Assembly: GCF_003369915.1 (NCBI RefSeq)
Contig: NC_046675.1
Span: forward strand, 28,582,001-28,646,000
Direction of reading: 5' to 3'
DNA: 64,000 nucleotides
DNA from: Drosophila miranda
Lineage: Eukaryota; Arthropoda; Insecta; Diptera; Drosophilidae
Position numbers and translations under genes: made by a program. How positions within the stretch are numbered: the first letter of the stretch is position 1; every line of letters starts with the position of its first letter. Positions 37,131 to 50,461 of this stretch are shown here, piece by piece. The notes under the pieces were generated by a model. That model ran no database searches. It was not told where the DNA came from and saw only the letters and a list, made by a program, of their open reading frames with translations.

Positions 37131-39082
37131 AGAAAAATGTATAGAAATCGGAAAACTCTAGATTCAATAAGCAAAAGCATAAGGATCCTATCTATGTATT
37201 CCTTTGCCGTGTCTCAAAGAATCCCTATGTTTCTATAAAATTAGATTCCATTCCTACCTCTATTTCGGTTCGTTCTTTGACAGTAAACTTTCTCACACTT
37301 GACTTGTGGTTCCACCTTCATGTTGGCAGCTACCGTTCCACAGTCCACCCCCTGGGATACCTGACTACGATCCTAAAGCGACAAATGTTATGCTTAGTTA
37401 AGTCCGATGATAAGTTTTCGGTTCTACTATAAACGAAATGCATTGAGTACAAATGCAAATAGCGGTAGACGACCTCAAAAGCCCCACCAACTGTCATAGA
37501 GGAATAGGAGTTCGACTGCCACTCCGCCATGTGAGTCAGGGCTGAGTGCCCCCGTGCCCCTGTGTGTGGCACACCGAACTGGAGTGTGCGTGGACTGTCA
37601 ACAAACATGAAGAGAGAGAGAAAGAGAGATCTCTTGTGGAACCAATAAATCATCCAACAAGCCATGCTAATGATGTGATTTATTACAATCCTGAGAAAAA
37701 GGATAATCTTTGTGGGTCTTGCGGGTGCGGGTGCTGGCTAGGTGGTGCCCTGTTTCACACTCGAACTCCAAGTGTAATGGGCCGTAGCGCTATACCAAAA
37801 CTCCAATGTGGAACATATCGAATGGCCTGCACAATGTTTATGGCGAAAAGCAATATAATTAGTTTTATACACACAAATGAAAGCCACCGAGGGCCAATTT
37901 AAATACCATCCTTGGTATTTGTATATCCCACGAGACCCACGAACACACCAACATTTTTTTTGGTTTGGGTTTGGCTCTGGAACTATTTTGACATATTTAT
38001 GGATGCCACGACAAAATGGGTTTGCTCTTGCAACAAGTGTAGTTTGGACTGGACTCGAGACTGTGTGGCAAAGTGTCTCATGTATCATAGGAACGATCAT
38101 ACAATACACTATATAGTTCCAGTTCCAGTGCTGATGTATTTATGCATTTTTAATATTTTCGTGTACATACTCCGCCCCATATATATTACACTTTCTGTAA
38201 TCCAATACTCCTCGAGATCTCGTCTTTCCTAGTGGCTCACTCTCGCTATCTTTCGGATACAAGTCGTTTGACTCCTTAAGCCCCAATTATCAGCATCGTT
38301 ATGTGGTAGGAATATTCCAATAAAATGACATCAAAGAAAAGAACGGGCATCTGATTCAAGTGGTCTTCGATTGGCTTCTTGGTTTCTTATCAAAGAAAAA
38401 CCCCATTTAACGACCTCGAAGAACATGTCTTTAACACTCTTTTAGGGCTACGATAACCAGAGGCCAGTTGTTATCTGTAGGGTCCTTCAATGGATCTAAA
38501 AGGGTCGAGATTGGATTAGAAATAGGGGGAAAGATCCACAGAGAGCGGTGTGTTTGATATTACTAGAGGGATCTACATGGATTCCAGTTAATATATTTGG
38601 ACTGAAGGAAGTAAAATCTCAGTCTCCATATGTCCATCGTAATACCAAAATTTCTCAATATTATGCAAACAGAAAAAACATTCCCCGGCTAATTTGTAGA
38701 GTCAACATTTTGACTTTCTCGAGCTGGAGGACTTGATGCAATATTCCCTAAGTGACTCTTAGATCCTCCACGTAACATATTTCCTGCACATGAAAAACTT
38801 TTCCCACAGCCAAACAAACATCAGAATTGAACCTATTTAAATAGAGTTTTATATTGGGAAAAGAAAACTGTCAAGAAGCCACGATTAAGCCGCTCAGATC
38901 AGTGCTAATCGGGCAGCAGTCCACAGCCACAGACGGCTGCCATTTGCCACAAGATGCCACAGGTAGATCATCCCCCCATCAGGTAAGCGCGGCCGGCCAC
39001 AATTTGTGGCAAAAGGTAAACACAAACAAAATGGAAACACGCGCCGACACGATACAAATTGATCATGACCAAAAAGGACATG

Positions 39083-39084
<2 letters not shown>

Positions 39085-39114
<30 letters not shown>
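39085..39114. repeat. (CT)15 microsatellite
   Basis: Perfect CT dinucleotides, GA on the other strand. In flies such runs bind GAGA factor and help open chromatin; it lies in serpent's upstream region. Function is inferred. Confidence 0.9.
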
Positions 39115-39116
<2 letters not shown>

Positions 39117-42100
39117 TGGATAGTTGTTTTTGAGGGTCCTGTCTCTGGACAAACAAACAACACCACATCTTCCTTATGAATATTGTTTTCGCTGACAATA
39201 TTTTCTATTTTCTCTTCCCTTTTGTTGGGTTATATAATTTTTTGTCCGGAAAATATGTTTTTACTTTCACGTATCCTGTGTCCTGTGACACGTACCTGGC
39301 GCTGCCGCTGGCGCTTTCTAATTAGGCCGTCGTCCTTTTGGCACTTAGGCATAAATGTATATTATTTTTTGAGGGAGACCAATGTTTGTTTGATGATTTT
39401 TTAATGGCCGCCTGAATGGCTAATTGACTTAAGAAATTGGAAAGATGGGTCCGAGATTGGGTAATATTTGTATTATAGAAAGAAACTAGAGGAAGAAAGT
39501 TCTGGTTTTTGTGGGAAAATCATTATAGTTGATGGATTTAGGGGAAGGTTCTGAATAGACCCATTCCTATGACTAATTTCCTTTGGATTTGCAAACTTAA
39601 GACAAAGAAACGAATGAAAGAGCATTAAAGCCTGGAAAAGTAAAATAAGTAACAATAGGAGAAATAAGAATTATGAGAATTACAAGAAACCAGCATGACG
39701 ATCGTCGAACCGAGCTCCGGAGACCAGAAAAAAAGCACACAGAAACGGGGCCCTCCTTCGACTTCGATGGGGGATCGTGTGCGTTGGATGGAATGAAAGT
39801 GGAATGGGGATCAGTACGGTACTGCTGTTGTCACAGAAACAAGTGGTTATATACCACATAAGACCGTGGTGTATATGTGTGTGTGTGCATGGGCATTACT
39901 TGTACTTATAACAGAAAAACAAAATGCGAGTCGTTGGGGCTCTGCCCCTGCCCTGTCCTGCCCTGTGCCCCTGCCCTCTCGAGTGTCCGTCCGCCGCTTA
40001 CAATGTGCCTCTGGGCTCTGCCTCAGCGGTCGTTGAGTCGCAACGACGACGACGACAACAAACGACCGACAGGCCTTATCAGCCACAACCAGACATACAT
40101 ACGGGAGGGGGAAAAATATATACATATTTATATATATATTATTGAAGAAAAATAAGCATTTTGTTGAAGAGAATTCACAAAACAAAAGAATTAAATATAT
40201 GTATAAAAAAAGTATATATAAAGTCGTACTCATGACTTCCTGCCATCATAGGTCGCCATATTGGAAATTAATTATAAATAAAAACTCACACAAATCTGAG
40301 AACAACAAAAGTCGTTTTGCCCAGTAATTTTCCAAGGAAATCGACACACTCCGCACCCCGAACCCCGCCCCCCATTCCCCCAGAGGCAGAGAGACACGTG
40401 CACCATCTCCTCTCCAAAAAGGCATCGAAATGCATCTGCAAACAGTGGGTTTACTTTTGGGAGGAACAATGGATGGAAACCGCAATAACAAATACCGCAA
40501 AAAACAAAACCAAAAAACCAACCAAAGAACAAACATCGACAGACAGTCACATACATTAAACATTAACCAGAACATGAAACAAATTGTGGTATAAAAGGAA
40601 TTTTTGTGAAATTCCGAAAGACAAACAAACGTACAAAAAGACAAGATACAAGACACAACACACAGACAACACAGTACACACGGTGTTTGTCTTAATTGTT
40701 AATTGCTCTGAGTCGTCCCGTATCCCGTGACCCTCTTCCGATCCCGATCCCAGTTTCAGTTCCAGTTCCAGTCATGCGCCAAAGTCTAGGAAAGACCGCA
40801 CCTACTCCCATACCAAATATATAGTAAATATAGAAAGACGACGGACGGCACGGCACATCTCCACACATCCCATCCACAAGGCACTCCTCGTGGTCTCGTA
40901 GTCGTAATTCTGTATCAGCGCGTGTCGTCTGGAGGACTGGGAGTACCTGTTGTATCTCTGTCTACCTGTCCCAAACACTTACTCCCAATGTAATGTGTGT
41001 TTGACAGGATATACCCACGACCCCTGGCCCTGTCCCTGGCCCTGGCTCCGACCCGATCCCAGACAGACACTGCAGTCATGGACTTGCATTGTTCTGCTTA
41101 TATGGAACTTTAATTGCCTCACTGTCCCTCTGGCTGTCCACTCACTTTCACTCTCTTCTCTCCCTATAAAAATTAATGAGTTTAGGATGGAACTCCTTTT
41201 GGTTCTTCCATTCATAAATTCGGTTTCTAGTTTGGGAAATTCCCAGCCTAGTGATTCATTTTGGCATGAATGGACGGTAGTGCTCTACTTTTTTCATCTA
41301 TTTTGGATTGGTTTTTAATGTGGAAATTCCATTTGTCTGATTGAGTCACCATATACTATTCATACGGGTAGAAGAGTATGGAAATTAGAATACAGAAAAG
41401 GAATCTGTTGAGGTTCTTTATAGATCTTGGTTGAAATATCTGGTGATCTTTACCAAATTGAGATCCGTGTATAGAGCTTATAGAGCTTAAAGAAGGGTAT
41501 GAACATATTTAGGAATAAGAGATGTGGTGGGCTCAAATCCCCATTAAAATTCTCCAATGGAATTGTAGAATACATATAGTACACTCCGTATTTTTCCCAG
41601 AAGGCCCTTAATTTTACTCTGGGGACACTTACCAAATGGACCAGACGGTGTCTCATCGTATACCCCAGTTCAATGGGGAATACTTTTGGTTCCAGCCGCT
41701 AGAGATGCGATCCATGGGATAACGAGAGAGAGAGCTCGCCGTTTAGGTGCAGAAATTCGTGGGTGTAGATCCGCGTCATTATGAGGGGCGTTTGACACAC
41801 ATGTGGCTTACATCGATCGGAATGATGACCGAACCTTCAGGGCATCGGCAACGGCATCTGGCAACACACACACACACACTATAACACGAGCGTAAGCAAC
41901 CGTTAAATTTCGATGATTGCCAGGGAATCGCCCCTGAAATCTGGAATCTGGGACCGACTGTGTGTGTGTGCGTGTAGTTGGGGGGGCGTTGACACAACCA
42001 AATGAAAGTGTCACACAGATCACAACTCTTTCGGAGGAGGGAGGAGGACTATCCTGAGGTAGGAGTGGGCGTCGCTTCGGGACACACGGGGGGATTCCCT

Positions 42101-42863
42101 GCCAGGCGGCGGCGCCTCCTCAGACCCGGACCCAGAACCGGCATTTGTGTTGGTTAAACTCCCGTCACGTTTGTGGTTAAACATATTTAAAGGATTTTCC
42201 ATGCGCCGGCGCAACTTTCCTTACAATTTGTTCACATTAAATGAGTTTTTCTTTTTCTGTCCACAGATAGCGGAAAGAGATCCGAACGTGATTATCAGGC
42301 GGCACAGCCCACGGAAACAGAGCAGTCCCGGACCCGGACCCGGACCCGCATCTGATCCGATCCGCGCTCCGACCTACTACTACAACTTTTCAAATGCTAC
42401 TCGTGAGAGTAGCCCCAGCCGCCCAAAGCAGCAAAATACGAGTAAAAATACTCTTGATTAAAACTTATCAGACCACATTTCATATCACCTTTTCAACAAC
42501 AAAAACAACAACAGAAGCGGCAACGGCAGCCACAGCGGCAAAGTAACGATTATACTTATTATCGGCCGCCTGTCCGTCCGGAGGGGGAGCGGGAACACTC
42601 ATTGCGCGCCGTGTACTCTGGCTGTAGTTTTGTCCCTCCGTCCGCTGATTGGAAGCCCATTCCAAGATATGGCTATCTCAGAGCCAGTCACAGGCCGCGG
42701 CCGAGACACCGACACCGTCACCGGAACATCCAGTAGCCAAGCAGCCCCACTGACGCCACTGAAAGCCAGTGGCTAGAGAGAGAGAGAGAGAGCCCAGGGA
42801 GCGATACCAAAAAAAAACCGATTTGATTAAAAGTTGCATCACGCGACAGTCGCGCGACTATCC

Positions 42864-44927
42864 TTATCGGGGGGAGACACTCCGACACTACCCGAACACT
42901 GTCTGTGTCACTGTGGTGTCCTTATCAACAATCCAGTAATAGTGCCAGTGTGTGTTTCCACAACGACCTGATTAAAACTATCATCAGGCAGTGGTCCAAT
43001 CCAAATCTAAAGTCGACTCGAAAGATCATTTACTGAAAAAAAGGTAGACAAATTTGTAATAACAAATGGATTTGCATGTCGATATTACAACCAGCAATTC
43101 CAGAGATGTTTCAGTGATCTTCCAGAAGGAAATAATATAAGAAGGATTTCCATACATATTTAAGAAATGAATTCAATGCCAATTTTGCAGTTCTCTCTAA
43201 GCAAATCTAGGATAAAAATCCTACCACAAAACAACAAAATTTCCTATTTGTACACCCCATAATTGAAAATTCCTAAGAGTTTCGCAAGAATTTCGCACGA
43301 ATATCGCTTCTATCTAGAAATACAAGACCCCGCTTTATATTGTACATTCTCTTCAGATAATGCCAGATAATGCTGGCCCTTCTGTTTTGGGCTGATAACT
43401 AAGCCAAGCAGCAGACGACCTTGCCTATCTATATTTTTTTACTGACTCACATTCCGACGTACTCCCCCTTTGCCCCGCCAGTGTTTTTAGCGATAAAGTT
43501 ATCCAGCAACAGAACCATATCAACCAGGCAACAAGGAAATGCCATGGTGTCTGGGTCCGTTCAAAAACCTAAAAAAAAGTAGGTATATACAAACGATAAA
43601 AAATAAAAAACAGAAACAAAAAAGTGTCAAGAAATTCCAATAAAATACTGAAAATGCCGGTTCTTGTGACGTCATGCGGATTTGATAAGAGCAAAAAAAA
43701 ACAAAAGAATAATAGAATAAACAGAGAAGAAAAACATATTGCAAACATTGATAAAAACACACAAACGAGGGAGGGGAGGGAACAATACGATGCGATAAGG
43801 AGGTAAATGTAAACAACCTGAAAACGGAGTGAAACAACTTTAAGCAGGCGCCAGAGTATGGGATCAACAGAAAGAGATTGGGAGAGGGGAAGTAGTAGTA
43901 GAAACCCGATAAAGATATATGTAAGGCCCTGCGGGTGACGACCACGACGACGACGACGGGTGCGGGTGTCGCCTATCAGCAGCAGTAGCTCTCTCTGGGT
44001 AAAAGTCCGGAAGATGCATTGTATTCCAAAAGATAAGCCCCAGAGTTGAAGTTGGACCGACCTTATCAGCCCTTGGGCTTCGCTTTCGCTTTGGCTCGAC
44101 TTTGGTTTTATTTTGTTTGTGGCCATTTAAATACAACATATTAATGGCTATTTAAAAGGAATAATATAATGAGAAAGGAATCGCATAAAGAAGGGGTAAA
44201 AGATAAGCCTATCCTGCCTTGGGACTCTAAGAAAATTGAAATGCAGGCAGGCTCAATTGTGGATGGATCGTACACATAAATAATCTATGCCATGGATGGA
44301 TGCTATATGCTATATGCTGGATCCATAATCCATAGCCACATCATCGTGACGGAGCACACAGATAAGAAAAGCGGAGAAGCGAACAAAAATTGAAAATATT
44401 TTGTGTCTGTTGTGTGGCAAGAGGTCAAACTATAAGTATTTACTAGCCCCACGGATGAGAGAGGACGGGATGGGAGGAGGCACCATTCTAATGGGGTAGG
44501 ATGTCAGCAGTGATAACCCCATCCTACAGTCAAGGTACTGGGTTCACATATTGGACAGACAGACAGGGAACAACCCAATATTCTGTTCATTCCATTTCGA
44601 AAACAACATCGATTTCTGACAATCAGATTGTATGATGTATGATATGTGAGGATCACTTAGACAATACCTTTCAAATGCCATCGACTTGATAAGACCGAAA
44701 TTGTTGAGAGAAAGAAACGAGGGATAAATATTTACTGGGAAAACTACTATTCACTCAAATAATAAATCTGTTTAGCAAACATTTGTATGGGCAGGGCTGA
44801 TAAGGTTGACGACACCTACAAATAAATGACGTTTTAATGTTCTTTCAATCTCCCCATTATCGAAAAAATAATTTCAAACGATAAATGAATACATTTTCTA
44901 CAATATTGCTTAATTGTGAAAAGATAA
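42864..44927. promoter_or_regulatory. Dense GATA-motif cluster, candidate serpent enhancer
   Basis: I count 21 GATAA/TTATC cores in 2.06 kb (for example at 42864, 42922, 43366, 43376, 43394, 43492, 43499, 43684, 43794, 44032, 44063, 44202, 44361, 44512, 44688 and 44799). About four are expected at equal base frequencies. Many are strong AGATAAG or TGATAAG forms. The cluster lies 8.4-10.5 kb upstream of the serpent ATG and just before the housekeeping block, so it could be an autoregulatory or pannier/GATAe-responsive enhancer. This is inference from motif density. Confidence 0.4.
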
Positions 44928-45237
44928 ACTACACTTGAATTGTTTTAAAAAAATGTTTAAATCATAAAGGACTTAAATTCGAACAACAAAAATGGTTCTG
45001 CCACATGAAATCTACACAAGAGTTAGCGACATCTGTTGGTGGTTACATGTACTCGCTTTGAGACAAAGCAGTCAGAGTTATCGGTTATCGCTCATCGCAA
45101 TTGTATTAAGGTGTTTACAACCACCTTCAACAAACCAAACACGATTTGAATTCAAAGAATAGATAAGGAAGATAAGCGCCCTTACTAAAGACTGGTAAAG
45201 AATTTTCCACATCGGTAGTACAACAGAGCAGCAGACC

Positions 45238-46021
45238 ATGTCAAAAAGCGATGAATTTATATTCCGGCGTGCCCAAGTGGAGGACATCAAAGATGTCTTA
45301 GCCATGATCCAGGTGGGAATCAATTGGATTTAATTTATGAACACTTATGAAACACTTTTTTTCAATGATCTTCAGGAACTGGCGGACTTTGAGAAGATGA
45401 GCAATGGCCCACAGCTGACTGAGGCTGGTAAGGTATTCGAATGTTTTAAAACAACGATCACTCTACCAAAAGTCAATTCTTCCAACAGATCTCATACGTG
45501 ATGCAGGACTCTCGGGTGAACAGGAATACTGTGAAGTCTATGTGCTCATAGACAATGCCAACAAGTGAGTAAAGTAAACCCAAGCGATGCGATAAGCATT
45601 CAAAATTAGGCAAAAGCAAACACGAAATCTGTTAGACTCTGGCAAACATTTCCTCCCTCCCTTCAAAATTTTATAATTTCTGCTTATTTGCTTTCCCAGC
45701 CTGGCCATTGGCTATTCCATTTGCTACAAGGCATACTCCACCTGGCAGGGACGCTATTTCTTCGTGGAGGACATCTACGTGAAGCCGGAGCATCGCAAGC
45801 GGGGCGCTGGCAAGCGCATCTTCCTCGAGGTCTCTGCGCGAGCCGTGGAGTTGAATTGCCCTCGGTTGGAGTTCAATGTACTCGAGTGGAATCCCGCTCG
45901 CAAATTCTACGAGAGCTTGGGCGCCGTAGATTTGACCGCTCGAGAGGGCTGGCACTACTACCGCGTGGAGCAGCAGCAGCTGTCCAAACTGGCCAACGAT
46001 TTGTCCGCCTCCAAGTCCTAG
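45238..46021 (+). CDS. GNAT-family diamine (spermidine/spermine-type) N-acetyltransferase
   Basis: Four exons, 45238-45312, 45376-45427, 45489-45564 and 45700-46021, have matching phases and give 174 aa, close to the 171 aa of animal SSAT. The start is the ATG in caccATGTCAAAAAGC-like context with an open frame from there. The N-terminal strand FIFRRAQVEDIKDVLAMIQELADFEKM-type segment aligns with SSAT. The acetyl-CoA pyrophosphate loop is R100-K-R-G-A-G-K106, followed by a helix and the ARKFYESLGA motif with the likely general acid Y138. The C-terminus EGWHYYRVE matches SSAT EGWRLFKID. It should transfer acetyl from acetyl-CoA to polyamines or a related amine in the cytosol; thialysine-type substrates are possible. 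The 3' end meets TRAPPC10, with only 91 bases between stop codons. Confidence 0.88.
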
Positions 46022-46112
46022 TTTTATGTTGTTTTTGGAGTTTTTTTACTTTTATAATACATACAAATAATACTTGACCCCGGGCCATAGATGCTACAGA
46101 AATATCCATAAA

Positions 46113-49100
46113 TTACAGATTCTCCGCCACGCTGGCTATCACATGGATCTGCATGCTCTTCGTGGAATTGTACACCTGACCGGGTGGAAAGGGATGCACC
46201 TTGGAGTGGGCATCGGTTTTGCTCTTGCCACCCGCCGTGTATTTGGACAGACGTATACTGGGCATGGGCAGGAAGCCAGTGCTCAAGGGCATCACATCCA
46301 GGGATATGGAATGGCTGTCCACGTCTTTCATGGAGACGACACCTAAAAGGATTCAGAGAGGATTAACCAGAAAATATATATAGTGTTTAAATCTACAGAA
46401 AGCACAATTTAGTGGTTAATAGAAAGCCTAGAATTTACTACATTGGTTTTTAAATGGGATGGAATCTACCCCAATTTGGGAGTTAGTTTTGCTAGGGATT
46501 TTTCTACGTGTGTGTCCAAGAACTTACCCATATCTTAAAGTGTGAAAACGTGTGTAGAGAAATCAGAATTAAATCATAATCATAAAAAAACGACCAAAAA
46601 GCAAACATTAGAACCACAACCGCACTTACCCGCAGAGCGACCGCAAACCGCCCAGAGATTCTGATCGTTGAGCACTTCGTACATGAGATCCGTGTAGGGA
46701 TTCTCGTGTACTTTGCTGATCTTCAGATTCATGTTGCACACCGTCCGCAGGCGACACAGCTCGTTGGGCTCCAGCTGTGCCTGCAGCTTAAAGAGCGTCG
46801 TGTAGTCGACCAGATCGAAGGCACAGCCGTAGCTACGCCACACCTCGGGCTGCGTGAGCGTGGCATATTTGATCACAAAGTGCACCTTGACGATGGGCAG
46901 CTCGTGCTCTGTCTTCAGGGGTTCCACTTGGATCTCGTACAGATACGTGACCGTCAGGGATTTGTAGATTTCCTGCAAGCAAAAAAACACGTGATAGTGC
47001 ATTCGATGATCACAACGATTCGCTCTTACTATCGGCTGTTGGGCCATGGGATTGAGGTCCAGCAGCTGAACGCCAGGCACATCGCACTTGACCTTGGCGT
47101 GGTGCAGCAGCAGATGCGCATCGAGTCCCTTCATTATGACCTGCAGGAACTTCTGGGTGCCGCACGTGTGCAGCCGACAAGTGGCCTCCATGGCCGGCTG
47201 GAACTCGATGGGTATCTGCAGCTCAGTGCGCGACCAGGGACAGCTCAAAGCAATGTGAAGCTCGTGATGCTTGGACACCTTCCTGCCCGGCATATCCGTG
47301 AGCACCTCCAGGGCTATGCTTCGCTCCTCGAATGACTTGAACTGGAGCAGAGGCACCTGCAGCAGACTATCGAATGTGGCATCATCACGAGGAGGCGTAT
47401 CCTTTGTATCCAAAGCCAGTCGCAGGCGTAAATTCTTGGAGCAGCGCAGCGTAATCTTGGCATCGGGCGGAAAGATGAAACTCCCGCCGGACACATTCAG
47501 GCTAATGGGCTGGACAATGCCCGCAATGAGGGTCTTGAACTCCAGCGAAGCACTGGCCGGCTTGGTGCTGATCTCAAAGCAGGGCGCCGCAAACGGCAGC
47601 TGCTCCGAGAGGAACTCCAGGCTGGACATGCTTACACGGAGCTACAAGAATAGAAGATTAATAGAGCTATCTGCAGAAGAAATCACGGAATACGAGACCT
47701 GTTTGAATTGCCAGTTGCCTACACGCGTCGCCTTGGCTTTCAGCTCAATGCAATTGACGCCCGGCTGTAGGGCTATATTCTCCGCCTGCACAAAGTTGGT
47801 AAAGTCCCCCTGGACACTTGGGGAGAGCTTCCTTTTGGTGCTGCTGGTGCGTCGCACGGGCTGCTTGCTCTTGGGCATATCACACGCCACCGAAGCGGAG
47901 TGGAGATGATTGTCCTGCTTGTAGACCAACTGCAGTTCCACCTTCAGCCGCGATGCAGACTCTTTCACCTTCGGGGCTGATGGAGCGGCTGTCAGGGACA
48001 CATTTTCCATAGCCACTTCCAGGGGAGTGGCCTGCAGCTCGTAGCACAGTTTGATGGTCTCCGCCACGATCCCTCGGGGATAAAGACTCTCCACTTTGAG
48101 CTGCACCAAGACATGATCGTCCTGTATAATGGGCTTTTGGTTGAGCACTTCAATGTCCAGGATGCGAAAGTGATCCTCTAGCACACAAAAGTTGGCATTC
48201 TCCGACGATGGTTGGGCGGAGAGTGTGGTCTTGAGGGTCTTCAGAGACTTAAGGAACTCATCAAAATAGAACGTGCGCACCAGAGTCTCCAGCTCCACGC
48301 AGCACGAGATGGAGCTGCAGGTCTTCGTGTAGGCCAGAGAGTCCCCCATCTTCCGATAGCAGTTGGCCAGCTCCAGCAGCGTCTGTGAGCTCAGCATGTG
48401 CCAGTTTTCAGCCTTAAGCTCCCTCAGCAGATCCGTAAAGAAGCCCACCGCCTTGTGCGGCTCATTGAGAGAACAGTAGAAGTTTCCCAGATCCAGGCCC
48501 ACCAATCGAGCCGAGCGCAGGCGTGTCACATGCTTGTACGTGCTGATTGCCAGCTCCGCCAGCTCCAGGTAGAGTTTCTGGAATGCCTGATTCGAGCCCA
48601 AGGCTTCCTTCAGCTGCTGGGCCGCCGATTTCTTGGGCTTGCGATTGGGCGAACGATCTCTGAGCTGCGGCGTGGCCTGCAGGAACTGCTGTTGCTGATC
48701 TGGCGGGGCATCGCCAATTCCCGACGACAGCTGCACTACGATGTGCAGCTGCTCGGAGGTGGGTGTACAGCCGGGCAGAAGGCCGCACAGTTTCCCCAAT
48801 TCATAGAGCTTGTCCTTGGCCAGGTTCCAGATGGGGGCACAGTGCTGGAAGCAGGTGACTTCGTTCGGTTCCATGGCCTGTTCGCACAGCTGCAGCACCT
48901 CCAAAGCGCAGACAAACTCCCAGCAGCACAGGGCTCCTTCCTGGCACTCCAGTTTGATGATTTCGACCTCGCGAAGCGTGGAAAAGAGAAAGTCTAGCAA
49001 TCGTTTGGCTATTTCCGGGATCTCATTGCTAGTGAGCAGCAGATAGGCCTGCCGTTCAAACAAATAGTTGCGGAATTCCAGCAGGGAGACACCCTCCTCG

Positions 49101-50057
49101 CGGATCTTCTCGCGCATCTCAAACTTATTCAGACGCGTCAAGCAGATGCCATGGAAGGCGCTCAGCGGACGCTTGAAATGGCTGAGCCACTGCTGCTTCT
49201 CGTTGAAGCCCGTGTGCGTGATGAACTGCGAAAACATGGCATCCAGTTCGTCGTACTGTATCAGCGCCTCGGTGGGCAGCTCTAGATTCTCGAATATCAG
49301 AGCTAGATCCTCCTGTATGAAGAAGTACTGTCGGAAATCCCAGCCCTCGTGGTTGCGCTTCTCCCGCTTGCTGCGCATCAGTTCCTCATATTTGACAATA
49401 TTCCGATTGTAGCCCGTGAGCATAAGGAAGCGTATGCGCTGGACCAAACAGCGAAAGGATTCCGTGGACTTTTGCTCGAATTTGGCAGGATTCAGCACTG
49501 AGATACAGCGATCATCGTTTTTGGTGCCAAAATCGAGACGTATCTTATCGAGGACTGTGGTGCGTGGCATAAAATTCTTGGTCTTGCGCATGTCCAGCGT
49601 CTCCACCAGCAGAATCATCCAGTCCGAGATGCCATAGCTGGTCAATACCTTTAGCCAGGCATCAATCTCCTCCCTAATGGTGGCCTTGTATGTGTCAACG
49701 TCCTGCAAGAGGGAGAATGATTAAGCTTTCACTCATATTAAGGGCGTTGCCTTACATTGCATTCCGTGACAAAGATGTGCAGAATAGGATGCTCCAGAAT
49801 GCACCAGTCGCCCTGCTTGTACTTCTCCAGTGGCGCCACATTGAACTGCAGGGTCTGGGCCTCCAGGCGAACATGTTTTGTGGGGCGTTGGAAGGTCCGA
49901 CGCCACTCGACGGTGTCCAAAGGTATGGCATTCAGTATTTGCGATTCCAGCGAGCGGAAGAGCGGGCACGAGCCAGAATCTAAAAGGAATAAACATCAAT
50001 GGATGGTCAAAGTAGTATTGTGTGCCACTCACATGTAATAATTGGTTTTATCTGCAT
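46113..50057 (-). CDS. TRAPPC10: TRAPPC10 (Trs130-type subunit of the TRAPP II complex)
   Basis: Six exons: 50057-50033, 49979-49756, 49702-47699, 47641-47030, 46972-46630 and 46342-46113, giving 1145 aa (animal TRAPPC10 is about 1250). The start MQIKPIITYSGSCPLF matches the start of the family (KPIVTCAGDQNLF). Strong matches run throughout, including TVEWRRTF, LREKR/SKREKRNHEGWDF, ALIQYDELDAMFSQ, the KQLRVS junction, and the C-terminal LMYEVLNDQNLWAVCGRSAG and PPGQVYNSTKSMQIHVI. The protein is a large helical then beta-rich scaffold of TRAPP II, acting as part of a Rab GTPase exchange factor and tether at the Golgi and in endosomal traffic. Two introns are 57 bases, and one can be read through without a stop. 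The fly gene is named SIDL as far as I recall. It is head to head with the SGSM3-like gene. Confidence 0.95.
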
Positions 50058-50461
50058 TATTATGCTAATTTTGTGTTGTTTTTCAGCATTTGGCTAAAGA
50101 ATGCTGTAGATTTCAGCAGCTGATTATCGATTGATAACAGCTGTTCTGTTATCGACTAATAAAAACACAACATTTTTGAAATAAACTACGAAATCTTAGT
50201 ACGAAATTGAATTTATTCTGTAAAATAATCAATAAACTAATTAAAGAATGTTGTTTTTCTTCTACTCAACAGGTGCATCGATTTTACCACCTATCGTTAA
50301 TCGCCTATCGAACAGCTGTGAACAAAAAATCACTGACACCGAAAACAATGCAAAGTGAAAATTTTTGTTAGTGTTTTTAAACTTTCAAAAGAAATTCACT
50401 GTAAACTGAATGCTCAAAATATCATAATCAAAAGGCAGCTACAACGCGTTTGAGCAGCAGA
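50058..50461. promoter_or_regulatory. Shared bidirectional promoter, TRAPPC10 / SGSM3-like
   Basis: 404 bases separate the two ATGs. It contains near-DRE words: tatcgatt at 50125-50132 inside a tgattatcgattgataac near-palindrome flanked by two CAGCTG E-boxes, and further atcga/tatcg words at 50149-50155 and 50276-50312. DRE-type, TATA-less promoters are usual for fly housekeeping genes. Start sites were not mapped. Confidence 0.6.

Larger units (their letters stand above)
34428..45237. other. Large non-coding region upstream of serpent
   Basis: 10.8 kb without a supported gene. It contains serpent's 5' UTR and promoter (not resolved), a 15-unit CT repeat at 39085-39114, a GA run at 42774-42792, a possible TATA/initiator arrangement at 37068, GGGGCC-like repeats at 35974-35996 and CGGACC repeats at 42325-42347. 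A dense GATA-motif cluster lies at 42864-44927. ORFs across the region are short, AT-rich and hydrophobic or non-ATG. Long upstream regions like this are expected for a developmental regulator. Confidence 0.6.

Noticed and set aside
43520-44126. Long hydrophobic minus-strand frames
   Set aside because: Phe/Leu/Ser-rich translation of AT-rich, A-run DNA; the apparent starts are not supported and two frames overlap.
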